Shown one piece after another: positions 47,270 through 60,796 of a stretch of 64,000 bases of DNA (position 1 is the stretch's first letter; each line of letters begins with the position of its first letter). Both the position numbers and the translations under genes were made by a program. Origin of the DNA: Batillaria attramentaria (taxonomy: Eukaryota; Mollusca; Gastropoda; Batillariidae); contig JACVVK020000053.1 in assembly GCA_018292915.2 (NCBI GenBank), positions 1,946,001 to 2,010,000 of the forward strand. The letters run 5' to 3'. Under the pieces are notes generated by a model. That model searched no databases and was not told where the DNA came from. It was given only the letters and a program-made list of their open reading frames with translations.

Positions 47270-49585
47270 AAACACTCGTAGGTTTAGTGCTAATGGTGAT
47301 GATACACAATGATACTGGGTTAAAGGTGACTACAGTATCGATATCATACTACTGTATATATATAGAGAGACAGTGATGGATGTGTGAGGAGAATGTGAAA
47401 TTCCCAGTGACAAAGACTTGTGTTCAAAACATCATCTCCATTTCCTTTGGATGTTTTGTGCAAATTTGATTTTTTTAGAGAGAGTTTGACTTCACCCATT
47501 TTCCTGGAAATGGGGAAACATTATAATGGTGTTGACAACATGCCACCACAAATTATGAATTGATGTAAGATTTTTGTCTGATGAACGTCCCCTGTGTGTG
47601 TGGACTCTGACTGACCAGAGACAGGTTATTCACTCAATATTCACTAACCTTTCTAGATTTGACAGACACATTTGGAAGATTGTAGTACAAGGATAAGTAG
47701 AGATACTCACGGTTTGATCTACGTCTTGACCTGTAGGCTGGTGTGTTCTTGTGCATTTTCTTGATGATCCATGACACACATATTCTGATGTTTATTATTA
47801 TTATTAATATTATTATTATTTTATCTTGAATTTATGTATTGGGAGTTAAGATAGGTTCACATGATTTTTCTTTAGCAGATTTTACTTAGAAAACTTTTCT
47901 GTACAGTCTTTCATGTTGGTATATTTATATAAAAAAGAAAACAACAAAACAGTAATCATCAGTCAAAAACGTAGTCAGCTGGCACACACACACACACACA
48001 CACACACACAGGCCTCACGTTTGTGTTTACTGCCATCACACACTAAACTAGACCATGTAGTAAAGGCAGAAGAATTGAGAACCACATCTTGTGCCTCTGT
48101 AAATAATGGTTCGTCGTGTTGCACTTTTCTACTTTGTTTATGGCAGTGACATGGTGCAGATCATGTTGTGATCGTACTGTGCTCATCGCCAAGTCAGGTT
48201 GCTGTGAAGAAACTGTGTGAATGTAGATCTTGAAAATTACGAGGCATGGAGTTGTACAGTTAGTTCCCCTTGCCCATGTCACTGATGATTTGTCAGTAAT
48301 TCAGTTTGTGTTGCTTTCAGTGTTGGATTAGATCAGTGGACACGTTGGTCACACTGGACTGAATGATACGCTAGAGTGTGTTGTGGTCATTTTCACACGA
48401 CGTGTATTTTGTGCTTGTGATTTGAACGTGTAATCTCCAGATTTGAGACGGATTATACTGGTTTTTGTTACGCATGGCTGAATTTTCTTTCTGGATTGTG
48501 ACAAAATTTAAACACAAATGGTGTGTTTATAAATTATGTTTATACAGAGAATGCAACAGATCTATACATCTTTGTAAAGTTCGGTTCTGGACTATGAACA
48601 TTTAAGCATATATGTGCAAGATATAGCTTTAAAGCATTCAGCGTCTGTTGCACATCTTGTTTTTGTTTTCATTAGTATTATTATTATTATAATTTTTTTT
48701 TTTTTAGCTTAAAGATAGTTTTATTCTCTTTGATAATGATTTGTTTACTTATAAAGACTGTTGTTTTTTTGAGACGTTTGAGCTGGGCCTGCTGCTCCTG
48801 AACTTGTCTCTTCTTTCTACCGAAACTTATGATCATCACAAGCTATGTGATTATTTCCTGTCATTGCTGTTTGTCTTTTCTCACAGAGAATTAGTGGTTG
48901 TATTACTCTATCTACTCTCCGACTAAGTCAGGACATTTGTATATTAATTTACAGTAATACAAAGTAAATCAGTGTATATAAACAAATTACAATGCATCAA
49001 GTTTTGTACAAAGTGCAAAGAATGTTTTGTTTAGTGCACTTGTGATTTGCATACCGAGGTTGTTATTTATACTGATGCCAAAGTTTTGAGGCTATTTGGC
49101 ACCAGGAACATTTTGTTGTTGTTGTTTTGGTTAAAAATATAGTCAGGTTTTGTTACACTTTGTGAACTTGTCGTACTGAGTGCTACAGCTGCTAAAATGA
49201 AGTGTGAGCGAGTGTACACTGTACTTTACACTGTACTTTACACTGTACAAAACACATAACAGACTTCATTTGTACTCAGGTTATTCAGCAGGTTGTTTTC
49301 ACCATTCTGCAATTATCATTTCTATGTAACCTTTTGGCATACAATCCCATCTGTATGTAAATGTGTGAAAATGGCTTGGAGATCTGGTGTGAAGTATGTT
49401 CCAGCTGGCGTATAATACACAAAGATCAGGCGTGGGTGTTTTATGTGCATGGGTGCCTGGGTGGTGGTTGAGCATGTTCATGGGTGTTTTTGCTTGCGTG
49501 TTGAGTGTCAAGGAAATACAGCAAGCACAGGTGCTGCAGCCATGCATTTGACAAAGCAGAAAATCATACATGAAATAGCGCCTAC
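47270..49585 (+). other. TMEM143 3' UTR and downstream sequence, no gene seen
   Basis: AT-rich sequence follows the TMEM143 stop, with ATT-rich runs near 47800 and a (CA)n tract at about 47983-48010. I found no canonical AATAAA on the + strand until about 50124. The 3' end of TMEM143 is therefore undetermined and might use a variant signal. No further coding region is recognisable. Confidence 0.5.
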
Positions 49586-49591
49586 TTTATT
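49586..49591 (-). promoter_or_regulatory. Candidate poly(A) signal for KIAA0513 homolog
   Basis: AATAAA on the - strand about 5.9 kb past the stop of the KIAA0513 homolog. The intervening sequence has no recognisable exons, which fits a long 3' UTR, but a nearer cleavage site is possible. Confidence 0.3.
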
Positions 49592-52500
49592 CACCTCTAT
49601 ATTACAGTCATGTGGAAAACACACCAGTAGTGTCTACTACCTAACGAAATGCACAGAGCAATGCATCAACTAACACAAGCATTGAGCTATTTTCCCTCAG
49701 CACATGACGATGATGACAAAGGAACTGATAAAAAATGTCAGTACGAGAAAGTAACCAGTGTCAGATAAGCACAAGAGACATGATTAGTTATGCACCGTTC
49801 TCTTCATGGATATGCAGCATAAATCTGAAAGAGACAGCATATGATTATGAGACAGCTTGTACAGGGGCAAATAATCCAGACAAACCACTGCAGGGATTAC
49901 ATCCCCTTCAACCTTCATAGGCCTGAGAAGCACGCTGATCTCCAACTGTATTTGTTTTACGGTAACATGCAGGTCTATAAACCTTGAGTCATGTACATGT
50001 GGTGTAGATCTCCAGACAGTCTCTATGATGAAAATGTACATGGGACATGCACCTAGAAAAACATGATGCACGTGGGCACTAACCTTGAAGCAAAAGGCTT
50101 GAACTGTGTCCTCATGACAACCAAATAAATGAAGTTTAACAGTATGAATACAATCCACCCTCAGGACATGGTTATGATTCCTTCAGACATGCTGTACAAA
50201 AAAATGACTTCCTTTTGTGGATGAGACGTACAAAGCAGGAGCAATAGTTTAGCTGTAAATTTGTTCTGATGAAACTGTAGTACAGACATCATAAACCTGT
50301 ATCCTGATAACAAAAAAATGCATGTCAGATGAAAATAATTTTGAAGAAATTGTGTGGAATGGAATGCAACCTGATTCGCGTTCAATTCTGAAATGACAAT
50401 ATGACCAGATCTGTTACTGTGCACACTGGGTAAGTTTAGTCAGTATGGGGAGAGTATGTAGCAAAGATGGCAAGTTGATGATGAGGTCAAGATGTTTTTG
50501 GTTCCTTTAACAAGACTGTAAAGACTGGTTATCATGGATGATATAAATACAATATAAATGCAGAACAATATTGGCAAATGCACAACAACAACAAAACCAA
50601 ACCCAAAAAAACTTTTAAACATTTTCCACTAAAAACTATACACATGTGCATGTCTGAGTAACTGACTAGCATTACGCAGTTAATCATTAAGTGTTTCTAC
50701 CAATGTTCATGCAGTTACAGTAACATAGTGTCTACTAATGAAGTTTTCCACATGCTTGTACAGTAGTTTCTTACTTGAAAGTGAAATAATACTTATGTAC
50801 AACAGAGCTCGTCCTGCCATCTGTGCACACCTTTACCAAATGCAAATATTTTCCTTGAGGAGGTCAGTTGCTGAAGCTGGACATTTTCTGACACATAGTT
50901 CATCTTTATCTTTATCAGTTTTCCCACTGAACATGATGACATCTTTATCAGTTTTCCCACTGAACATGATGACATCTTTATCAGTTTTCCCACTGAACAT
51001 GATGACTAAGCACTGCACACAATGTTAATACACGTAACTGGTAGGTGGACTGGCTCGCGAAGCATGCACTACACACATACATGTACAATGAGACTACTTA
51101 CTGGTACATGTATTATATAACACAAAGAAAGTGCAAGCCAACTAGTTTATCACAATCAGAGTACCGGTTCCTAAGACACAATAGTATGAAAGACATTTTC
51201 TTTCACATTTAGAGTTTTAGACACGAAGACCAAAAACAAAATGACTGACTGAATCGCAGTGTGCACATGTATAACAATGAGACAGACATAATCTCTTTTT
51301 TTCTGAGCACGTGGCTGTCAACAGGACAATACACACTTCTAATGCAGTCTACCTATGCAACTATCTCTGCCACACTGTGCATATCTAAAGCGCTGACAGA
51401 ACACTAAGAGATTTAACTACATGTAGTCACTACTGTTCTGTACTATTCTGAGCAACAATGTAAAAGACTCCATCGATTCCTGGAATAAATGCAAGGTTAA
51501 TAATGCGGTTCTAGTCACATACTACATTACACATACTCTATATTATAGGAGTCGGACACTCTTTAACATCATTCAAATGAACACTGGTTTTACATGAAGT
51601 ACATGTACTGTACACTGTACTCAAACACTGAGCCAGTCAGCTTGTCCTTCAGCCACTTCTCAACCTTCCATTAACAGTCAGTTTCACAACATAAATTCTC
51701 ATATACATGTACAGTTGACTGACAAGTCATTCCACTCACTATACAGTGCCTTACTTTTTGTCCTTTCACCTTTGCCCCCAACACACACGCTACAGTCACT
51801 TTGTGAACATTCCATTCACAGGGAGGCAGACTATACAGTACAGCACATGACATTAGGCATGTAGACAGTAGACTGTAATGGACAGAAGCATCCAGTCCAT
51901 GTGTCCCTCGTAAGACACAACTCGCGTCAACATATCCTGCACAAGGAATGCATCATAAAAGCAAAAAAGTACAGGAAAAATCTCCTGGGTAAATCATATT
52001 TTCAACTGACAACCTGCCAAGTGACAACCTGCCAAGTGACAACCTGCCAAGTGACTTTGTCCTGGAATGTCTAGACAGGGCAAACTGACATTCCTTATTT
52101 GACAACAAGATGTAGGGTATCTCGACAAAGTAGGGAAAACAATCTGTGTATAATGTTATCACACTACATGTACTACTGTAACTCAAACATTGTCAACATG
52201 AACAGTATGCCACCAACATGATGAACATGTACATGTACTAGCGACAAGCACCAACACAATGTAACACAAAGGGAAAACTGTATTGCACATACCCAGAGCT
52301 CAAGAAAAAAACAACCTCTGTCTGTATATACAGTGTCATTCACCCACAACCATTCACTGTTAAAACTTCTCACGTCGCACTAGCAAAACAGTGAATACAA
52401 AACGGAACAAGTATGAAAGAGGTAAATTACTACTTTGGCTGATACAGATCAACAATTTGGTGATGGTAAATGAAACACACAATTGCAACCACCTCTGGCA

Positions 52501-52788
52501 GGAGGCGGGAAGGTGAATGAGGGTGTGTGTGTGCATGTGTGAGTGTGTGTGGGGGGGGGGGGGGGGGGGGGTAGTCATACATGTTAAGAGAAGTACATGC
52601 ACATCCTCCTTTCGTTCAACATGTACAGTACCTTGATTGTTCACTGAACACGACTGATTTGGTCCCACCACAAACAAAAATCACCACATAAAATCCCTTT
52701 AACAAAAAAAAAGTTTTGTTTAAAAATGCAACAAGCTGAAAGAGTACTGGCAGAAATGCATTTGCAGTTCAGTAACTGTTTTAACAGA

Positions 52789-53012
52789 ACATCTCTCACA
52801 CTGGCAATGTCACAGGAACATCTCTCACACTGGCAATGTCACAGGAACATCTCTCACACCGGCAATGTCACAGGAACATCTCTCACACTGGCAATGTCAC
52901 AGGAACATCTCTAACACTGGCAATGTCACAGGAACATCTCTCACACCGGCAATGTCACAGGAACATCTCTCACACTGGCAATGTCACAGGAACATCTCTC
53001 ACACCGGCAATA
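52789..53012. repeat. 29-bp tandem repeat, about eight copies
   Basis: The unit contains ACATCTCTCACACTGGCAAT and GTCACAGGA, with ACTGG/ACCGG variants. Confidence 0.9.
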
Positions 53013-53465
53013 TAAATGTCATGTCTTGGAATGTAAATCAAACCAAAGCCTTGAAACAAGTGAATCTGTAACTAAATGTATATAGAAAACTGTTCAGTCA
53101 TTTCTTAATGGCATGAACAAAATTCAAACGAAATTTGAAACCTAAAAATGGCACAATTAAGCAGTAAAGAAGGGAGATTCAAAGTGGCATCACAGATCTA
53201 AATGTGGTCAGGGACAGTATATATACTTACACACTATAATTATACATGTACAGTCATACTGACTTGTACTGCTAGATCTACATTGAAATAACAATGGAGG
53301 TAAAGTATAGTCACACAATAATAACAACAACAAAGCTACACTAAAATAACAAGGTAACAAAGGTACAGGTGTCATTCTATCACAATATTTTGCAAAACAT
53401 CGTTTCTCAAAACAAAACAAAGCAAAACAACAAAGTTTGGCTTAAAAAACAGCCAGCCCAAAGAA

Positions 53466-53466
<1 letters not shown>

Positions 53467-53535
<69 letters not shown>
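53467..53535. repeat. (CA)n microsatellite
   Basis: CA tract of about 34 units. Confidence 0.9.
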
Positions 53536-53537
<2 letters not shown>

Positions 53538-53888
53538 TACATGTACATATAATATGCACAGCACGCGGGACTGAGCACAGTAAAGAAATACAAGGAATGT
53601 GTGACTGTTATGACATGAATGCCCTAACCACACAACAGACACAGACAAAAGCTGGCTGTGGTGTACATGTACATGTAGTTTTAACAACTCAACTACAACA
53701 GTTCAACTCCATCATCCACAAATTTACATTATACATGTACCTGGTAGTAAGTCAGTTTCTGACATCATCATCTCAATCTTCAGTGTGTTACATGTTGTAG
53801 TTTATGTCACACATGACCTACAACTTGCCACTGAAATCATTTTGCTTCAAACTCACACACCATCATTTTGGCAAGACAAAACCTGACA

Positions 53889-54255
53889 GTGGACCAACTC
53901 ACAGTACAACCACAGACATACATAGATGTCTCAGTGGACCAACTCACAGTACAACCACAGACATACATAGATGTCTCAGTGGACCAACTCACAGTACAAC
54001 CACAGACATACATAGATGTCTCAGTGGACCAACTCACAGTACAACCACAGACATACATAGATGTCTCAGTGGACCAACTCACAGTACAACCACAGACATA
54101 CATAGATGTCTCAGTGGACCAACTCACAGTACAACCACAGACATACATAGATGTCTCAGTGGACCAACTCACAGTACAACCACAGACATACATAGATGTC
54201 TCAGCTAGTGGACCAACTCACAGTACAACCACAGACATACATAGATGTCTCAGCT
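53889..54255. repeat. 45-bp tandem repeat, eight copies
   Basis: Starts of GTGGACCAACTCACAGTACA recur every 45 bp from 53889. The last spacing is 49 bp, owing to an added CTAG-like segment. Confidence 0.93.
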
Positions 54256-55456
54256 AAAACACGCACACTGTTTATAGCCATGACCTCACTTGGCATATAC
54301 ACAAACAGAAAAGTGAAAATTTGTTACGTCCTGTGTACACTGCGATACTTGGCACGGACGTTTTCTTTTGTGGGACAGGCAAGAGGCATTAGGAGGGTCC
54401 AGCCTGCACTTTGCTCAAGCAGCATCACTAACCATCTTCCTGCACACATCTGGTCCACAAAACTCGCACGATACAAAGCCAACTGTAAGTATAAACACAA
54501 TCACATTGTGGACATGGAGTCAAACACGTATTCTGTTACAGTGTGAAATGAGCCAAGGGAGACTATCCACCAATTCCTCATAGTTACCAAACACACTGGA
54601 CACGCTGGACTGTAACTGAGCCTTGGCGAGTCGAGACACTGGTGCATGTGGAACAAACTGACCTGACAGAACTGAGACACTACACACAGCTTGGCAAACT
54701 CTGAAACACAATTCAACTGGCATAGCACAGGCGGCCATGTTGTTTGGGATCCAGACAGCGAGGCAGCCATAAATGTTTTCACACCAGCCCTCCAGGAAAC
54801 GCAGAGGGAGAAGAACCGAGTCCAGCACTGTACACGTACTCAACACGGACATCATCCAACACCCGACACACATACCACCTTCACTTTCTCTGTTTACCAG
54901 TTCGCAAGGGCCTGACTGGTTGACACAGTGGTAGGTACATGTAGTTGTGTCACCCGGTTTTAAGCCGACTTACTGGCTCCACATACACATAGTATCTGGA
55001 CAGCACCCACCCTCAAAATGCACAGATTTAAAGATGGAGATTCCTGTATCGTCCATGTGCCACAAGTAACGACCGTGCCAGTAGAGTGCAGGATGATGAT
55101 GTAATGATAGTGTGTAAACCATATCACATGGTGAGGGTCTGTCCAGCTAACTGGGTACATGAAGTACCACTACTATTTCTACATTTCTCCATTTGTTGAA
55201 ATAACCACAAGAAGAATGTTCCCCTTCACTATTAACTGATGTTCAACTAAAGCGCTGAATCACTATGAGCCTGCGGTATTACCAGCAGTAAGAAGAAAGT
55301 GGACAGATCTCTCTACAGGCCACGTGCACTATACTGAAGCATAGCCTACTAGTCCTAGCATCTCTGTGTAACGCTGTTGGAGAAACGGAGTGGAAATCAG
55401 CAGCCAGCGGAGTTCACAGGGTGATGACCTTTTGAGGACATGACCTTGACCTCTTC

Positions 55457-56968
55457 CTACGAGTCTCTCATCTTGTCCACATTCTCACGCAGCAGCTTGA
55501 CTTGTTCTGTGGGGACAAAAGATTGGTCAAGTCAGATGTCAGGTGAGAAACATCACAAAAAATAGTACTTGTATGTACTACATCATGGTGCTGGGGTGCT
55601 GGTGTACCATGTCCATCTACTACATTATCATGTGCCATCAGTTATGTATGTACGTGTACTACATCATGGTGCTGGGGTGCTGGTGTACATGTCCATCTAC
55701 TACATCATGGTGCTGGGGTGCTGGTGTACCATGTCCATCTACTACATTATCATGTGCCATCAGTTAAAGCAGCACACACAGTACACCTAACTCTACTGTC
55801 AACTGACTTACTGCCATTAACAGTATGCATGTACTGCATAGTATGCACTGACTTACTGCATTAACAGTATGCATGTACTGCACAGTAGGCATACTAACTT
55901 GTCAACTGAACTTACACTAGATAAAGGTCATACTTGTACAACCCAACTTACTGCCCGCTAAAACCAGCCGTCAATTATATCTACTTTGCTACTGTTTTTC
56001 AACAATACTGGCACACACACAAACATGAAAGAAGGAAACAACTGTTAAATACCCCCCCCCCCCCCCCCCCCCCCCCCAAGTAATGACCTACTTTACCACC
56101 AAGGGATTTAGATAATGTGCTTCACCTTCACTCAAGTTGGCGATGGTCGACTGCTTTCTCAGGAACTCCACACACAGCTCGCGACTCAAACCAAACGCTC
56201 GCATGTTGCAGGCAAATGTGCTGTCAGACAGACAACACCTTGGGTAAATATGATAGGTAAACCAGACAGGTAAACATGATGGATAAACCAGACAGGTGAA
56301 CATGATGGGTAAACCAGACAGGTGAACATGACGGGTAAACCAGACAGGTGAACATGATGGGTAAACCGGACAGGTAAAACATGATGGGTAAACCAGACAG
56401 GTGAACTTGATAGGTAAACCAGGCAGGTAAACATGATGGGTAAATCAGACACGTAAAACATGATGAGTAAACCAGACAGGTGATCTTGATGGGTAAACCA
56501 GACAGGTAAACATGATGGATAAACCAGACAGGCAAAACATGATGGGTAAACCAGACAGGTGAACATGACGGGTAAACCAGACAGGTAAACATGATGGGTA
56601 AACCAGACAGGTAAACATGATGGGTAAACCAGACAGGTAAACATGATGAGTAAACCAGACAGGTAAACATGATGGGTAAACCAGACAGGCAAAACATGAT
56701 GGGTTAACAAATGGTAGACCAAATGGAAGAACAAGATAGGTAAACCAAATATATTTTCAAGTTGATGCTATTTGTAGATACATGAATTTCCCCTGTACAA
56801 CATGCACTTCTCTTGCTGACCCAATTTTCTGCTATGGACCTGAAACTTCTATCATGTCATGACAATGTGTGGATCACCCATTCCTGTGAGCTGTGACAAG
56901 ACAGACATCAATGATGGAAGTGAAAGGGTTAACACCAACATTATTAACTTGACTGTCAAAGGTAGAAT

Positions 56969-57046
<78 letters not shown>

Positions 57047-59168
57047 TGCTTGAGAGAGAGAGAGAGAGAGAGAATAAACAGAACAGTCAGACATCACCAA
57101 GGCAACTCACCCCAGCTGGCCAAAGGTAATGTTTTCCTGGAAGTTACGATCATCTGTCATGGTGTCATTTGCAGCAGAACTGAGGAATTAAAAAAAGACA
57201 AAGTGCTATGATATGGAGGAAAGCTCAAATATTCATTTCCTTTCCTCAGCTGAAAGTGGAAACCATTTAATCTGTATTGGATGACCACTTTTTTCCTACA
57301 TCTACAGGTCTTCATTTCTTCCTTGCCAGGTAGTGGAACTTGCAAATTATTTATTATCCTCTATGTAGGAAACAGTGCGGGATGTATCCAGTTTTGTTTG
57401 TTTCTTTCTTTCTTTCTTGCATGTAGTTTTTACTGTTTCAAGTTCACAATGCAAAGAACATAAAGTCATGTGATCAGTGAGATTCTGAAATCTGTGTACA
57501 GGATTGTAACAACGTGCTTTGTGTATTGTATCGACACTATGCAACAACCACCATGTCATCACTATTTCCTATCTTGCTGGCAACAAACAAACAAACAAAC
57601 AAACCGCCATCAAGCCAGGGAAAAATACAAAAAATCACCCCAGTCTGATAATGGAAAAGCATATGAGGCTGTGAGACAAATCATCTCCATGTTCATGACC
57701 TGGCATCCCTTGTGACAATAAACTTCTCTCAATTAATCTGGAGCCTGGAGCAGGTAGCTCCCCCCCCCCCCCCCCCCGCAGCCAGTGCACGTGCCGCCCG
57801 CTGGCTTGCCCCCTTCAGTGAGGGAGGTCAGGTACTATGCTCACTCCCCTCTCTGTGATAATATTTGCCGTGAAATCAAATGAAATCCCCCCAGTGTGGG
57901 ACGGGCAAATAAGCAAGTGTTGTCTTTGTGGAAGGTTTGGGCTGGCTGTCGTGTGCTGGTGATATATTCCCGCCAGATCTGATTATGGACTTCAGTCTCC
58001 TATCGATCCTCTCTCGCTAAGCCCCTTATTGCCTTCGCCCAAGCAACTTGCCAGCAAAAAAGAAAAAAAGTGTGTTGAAACACTGAAATGGCGTGGCGGT
58101 CTTTATTTATGACTTTGTGTACACAAAACGTGGAGCACTGAGTTGTGTTTAGCATAATGTGTGTGAAGAAAGGTTGCCGTGATGCTTTCTCATCAGTCCA
58201 TGTATGTACAAGTTTGTATGTTGTGCTCATCCTATCATGGTGTGAGGAAAGTCCACCATGACACTGTTCAGTATGTAAGTGTACAGACCATGTCCAAGTT
58301 TGTATGTTATACAACATGTCATGTATATGTAGAAGTCTGCCAGTAGCAGGCTGGTGAAGATGTACATGTACACCACCCCTAGACAGTTATTGATCTCAAC
58401 ACTATTCACCACCCACACTTCCTTCACCTCAGTACTGACACCCCCCCCCCCCACCCCCCCTAGTTTTTCTTCCACTCTTCTTTCCCGTCCTTCACCTTCC
58501 CCCCCCACAGTGTAGAGTGCAGCACAGTCATAATACAGTACATGTAGTTAGTGATGTGAAGGTCATTTATGCACGTGCTTGTGTCAGTCTCTCTCACAAG
58601 TCCACCACTTTGCCTGTCATTGTCCGACACACGCTCGCTCCAAACCCACATGCAGCTCTCACACACCCACTTATTACTCAGTGCTTCTGTTGTTGGGAGA
58701 TTCCGCTGCCGCTAACAGCACTGTCTGGGAGAAAAGTGTCACAAGAAATACATGAAGCGGTTCTGTGCTGAAACCTGTCTCACTGGAAACAAGGGAGTGT
58801 GGTTGTGTGAAGACGGTAAAAAAAAAGCTACAGAAATGAGAACCACACAGCCTAATGGCCGCTGCCAAACAGACAATTCAAACAGTTCCAGATAGTTCCC
58901 CAAAACATCACACTGTGACATGCACACTAAATATTTTGCACATAATAAGACTTGATCAAGAAAACTACTGAAAGGAAAAAGCCGAAAGGGAGAGAAATCT
59001 GGCTGATGTGGGTTTGGTGGTGAACTCACTTTGTAGGCATGGGTCGTCTGGACCGTTCACACTGCACAGCGTCAAAAAAGGCGGCATTCCAGAAACGCAA
59101 TGACTGCCAGATCGGCTGATCTCGCAGAAACATGTACAGGAAACTCTTGTCTCCACTTGGACCTGGCA
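55457..59168 (-). CDS. KIAA0513: KIAA0513-like protein, C-terminal four exons (5' end outside window)
   Basis: Coding exons on the - strand: 59168-59030, 57179-57111, 56220-56126, 55506-55457, all GT-AG with matching phases (2, 2, 1), giving the last ~117 residues. Conserved stretches: [20 protein letters not shown] and [10 protein letters not shown], then [55 protein letters not shown], ending VDKMRDS. These follow the C terminus of human KIAA0513 in order, including the [10 protein letters not shown] segment of its SBF2-type domain. The biochemical role of the family is poorly known; the protein is thought to be cytoplasmic. Upstream exons, encoding most of the protein, should lie beyond 64000; none was found between 59169 and 62370. 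Confidence 0.88.
55565..55767. repeat. Imperfect tandem duplication in last intron of KIAA0513 homolog
   Basis: Segments containing TACTACATCATGGTGCTGGG and ATGTCCATCTACTACATTAT recur two to three times with partial units. Confidence 0.8.
56051..56079. repeat. Poly-C tract
   Basis: Run of about 28 C within an intron of the KIAA0513 homolog. A shorter C-run lies at about 57759-57777. Confidence 0.9.
56240..56702. repeat. 26-bp tandem repeat upstream of a KIAA0513 exon
   Basis: About 17 copies of a unit with ACAGGTAAACATGATGGGTA and AACCAG; many copies have small changes. On the gene's strand the array ends about 20 bp before the acceptor of the exon at 56220. Confidence 0.92.
56969..57074. 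repeat. (GT)n and (GA)n microsatellites
   Basis: GT tract of about 38 units, then a GA tract of about 10 units, 40 bp from the exon at 57111. Confidence 0.9.
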
Positions 59169-59433
59169 CTGCCACAAAAGTTTAAAAGAAACTAACATCA
59201 GACACTTTAAAAAAATCAACAACAACACACACACAAAACAATGCTTTGAGTGAACATAGAATCATAATCCAGTATATTTACCACGTGGTTCCACAGGAAG
59301 GTAAGAAGTGAACAAATTACTATACATGCCCACTACAAGGTTCAAGTCACTGGGTGTATGCAGGGTACAACACGCAAACACAGAGTGATGAACAAAGTGA
59401 GGACAAGACAGAGTCTGAGTGGTGTAGTGTTGA

Positions 59434-60796
59434 AAGGTTCCAGTCACTGGGTATATGTACGATGTGTACAGCACTAAAAACGATCAAAGTAACACAGTGA
59501 TGTAGGTGTTGAAAGGTGCACAGAGAGAGAGGTCTGGCTTTAGTCTCAGTATCCACTGTGCTAGCAGGGTTCCCTCCCTGCACCTCTTGACAGCAACAAG
59601 AAATGATGCAAGTTACAACCTTGTACAGTATTTTAGTGTGGGGGCGGACCTACACGTGGTAATGGACTTCTCTCCTCTACGCTGGGAAAACACTAAAAGG
59701 TTTCCAGGATAAGGTCACATGTTCATGTGCTCCACTCAGACATACAACAGTTGTGTAGTGCAGCAAGTGCTGAAAACTACACAGGGAGGACAGAGATTTG
59801 GGGGAGGGGGTGGGAGGGGGGGGGGGGGGGGCGGGCACAACCTGCAGCAGTGACAAGTGGTGTAGTATATACTGTACAGTTCCCTGTATATGTTTGCCAT
59901 CATACACTGGTTTCTCTGTGCGAGTATAATTTACGGCCCACACTACTTGACTTCCTGTCTCGTACCATACATCAAGCATGCATTTTCACGTTTGCATGTA
60001 TGTATATTTGTAGGTATCACACTAACTAAGAAACTGGTATCTACATTTATTCTGTCCAGGCGGGGATTATTTACCTCACTTCTTGCTGGTCTGTCTTATG
60101 AACAAAACCAACAGACAGCAGCACGTGTAATATAACATCTGCCACACTGTCCTTACGCCACACTGTCCTTACGCCACACTGTCCTTACGCCACACTCATC
60201 AGACCATGCAAAGCCTTTCTTGTGGACTGTGGATTGTGTTGTTCGTTATCTGTAGTTACAATAGGTGTTTGTGTTGAGGGTGTCAATCTTAAGTGTTCTT
60301 ACCACTGTCTGTTATAATCGTTTTCATACAGGTTTAGAGGGAGGGTGGGTGTTTGGGTGTTTAATGTCCTTTTCCACCACATACGGGTGATATTAAAGAC
60401 GGGGCAACGATTAAAAAGCCAGCACAAATATGTGGCCCCAGCCGGGATACGAACTCACGACCCGAGCATTAAAAGTCCAACGCTCTACCATTCGGCCAAC
60501 CCGGCTCCCCCTACAAGTTTAGAAGGCACTTGAAGCTTGATCTCCACTGGGACAGGCACCCTAGAAATTAATTCTATTATTATTATGACAAATGTATGTA
60601 TGTATGTATGTATGTATGTATATTTGTAAGGTTCCAGTCACTGGGTATATGTACGATGTGTACAGCACTAAAAGCGATCAACAACTGTTGTATGTCTGAG
60701 TGGAGCACATGAACATGTGACCTTATCCTGGAAAGCTTTTAGTGTTTTCCCAGCATAGATGAGAGAAGTCCATCACCACGTGTAGGTCCGCCCCCC
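59434..60796. repeat. Duplicated block with inverted-repeat arms
   Basis: GGTTCCAGTCACTGGGTATA with about 35 following bases occurs directly at 59434-59487 and 60628-60681; a diverged third copy lies at about 59338-59376. A 115-bp segment at 59641-59755 recurs inverted at 60681-60796 (CACGTG...GGAAAACACTAAAA... versus its complement) with about 90% identity by eye. The region between the arms holds the SINE. Two GTAT tetranucleotide tracts lie at about 60595-60622 and 60798-60826. Confidence 0.75.
60341..60511 (-). mobile_element. tRNA-Lys-derived SINE
   Basis: On the - strand the element starts with a tRNA-like head: A box TGGCCGAATGG, anticodon-loop-like GGACTTTTAATGC, and B-box-like GAGTTCGTATCCC. 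A tail ends near GGACATTAAACACCC. Imperfect direct repeats flank it: TACAGGTTTAGAGG (60327-60340) and TACAAGTTTAGAAGG (60512-60526). The degenerate B box and the extra tail argue against a functional tRNA gene. Confidence 0.8.

Larger units (their letters stand above)
49592..55456 (-). other. Putative 3' UTR or intergenic sequence of KIAA0513 homolog
   Basis: No coding exon is recognised on either strand. The sequence is rich in ACATGTAC motifs and contains short tandem arrays: 31 bp x3 (about 50913-51004), 15 bp x3-4 (about 52008-52053), a poly-G tract (52551-52571), 29 bp x8, (CA)n and 45 bp x8. Open frames near 54501-54873 exist in two overlapping frames and match nothing I know. Confidence 0.5.

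Noticed and set aside
54501..54873. Two overlapping - strand frames that look moderately protein-like
   Set aside because: I recognise no family, no clear splice sites join them to KIAA0513 exons, and they lie downstream of its stop codon, so a 3' UTR origin is more likely.
60434..60506. Functional tRNA-Lys gene
   Set aside because: The B box is degenerate, the sequence continues into a SINE tail, and target-duplication-like repeats flank it.
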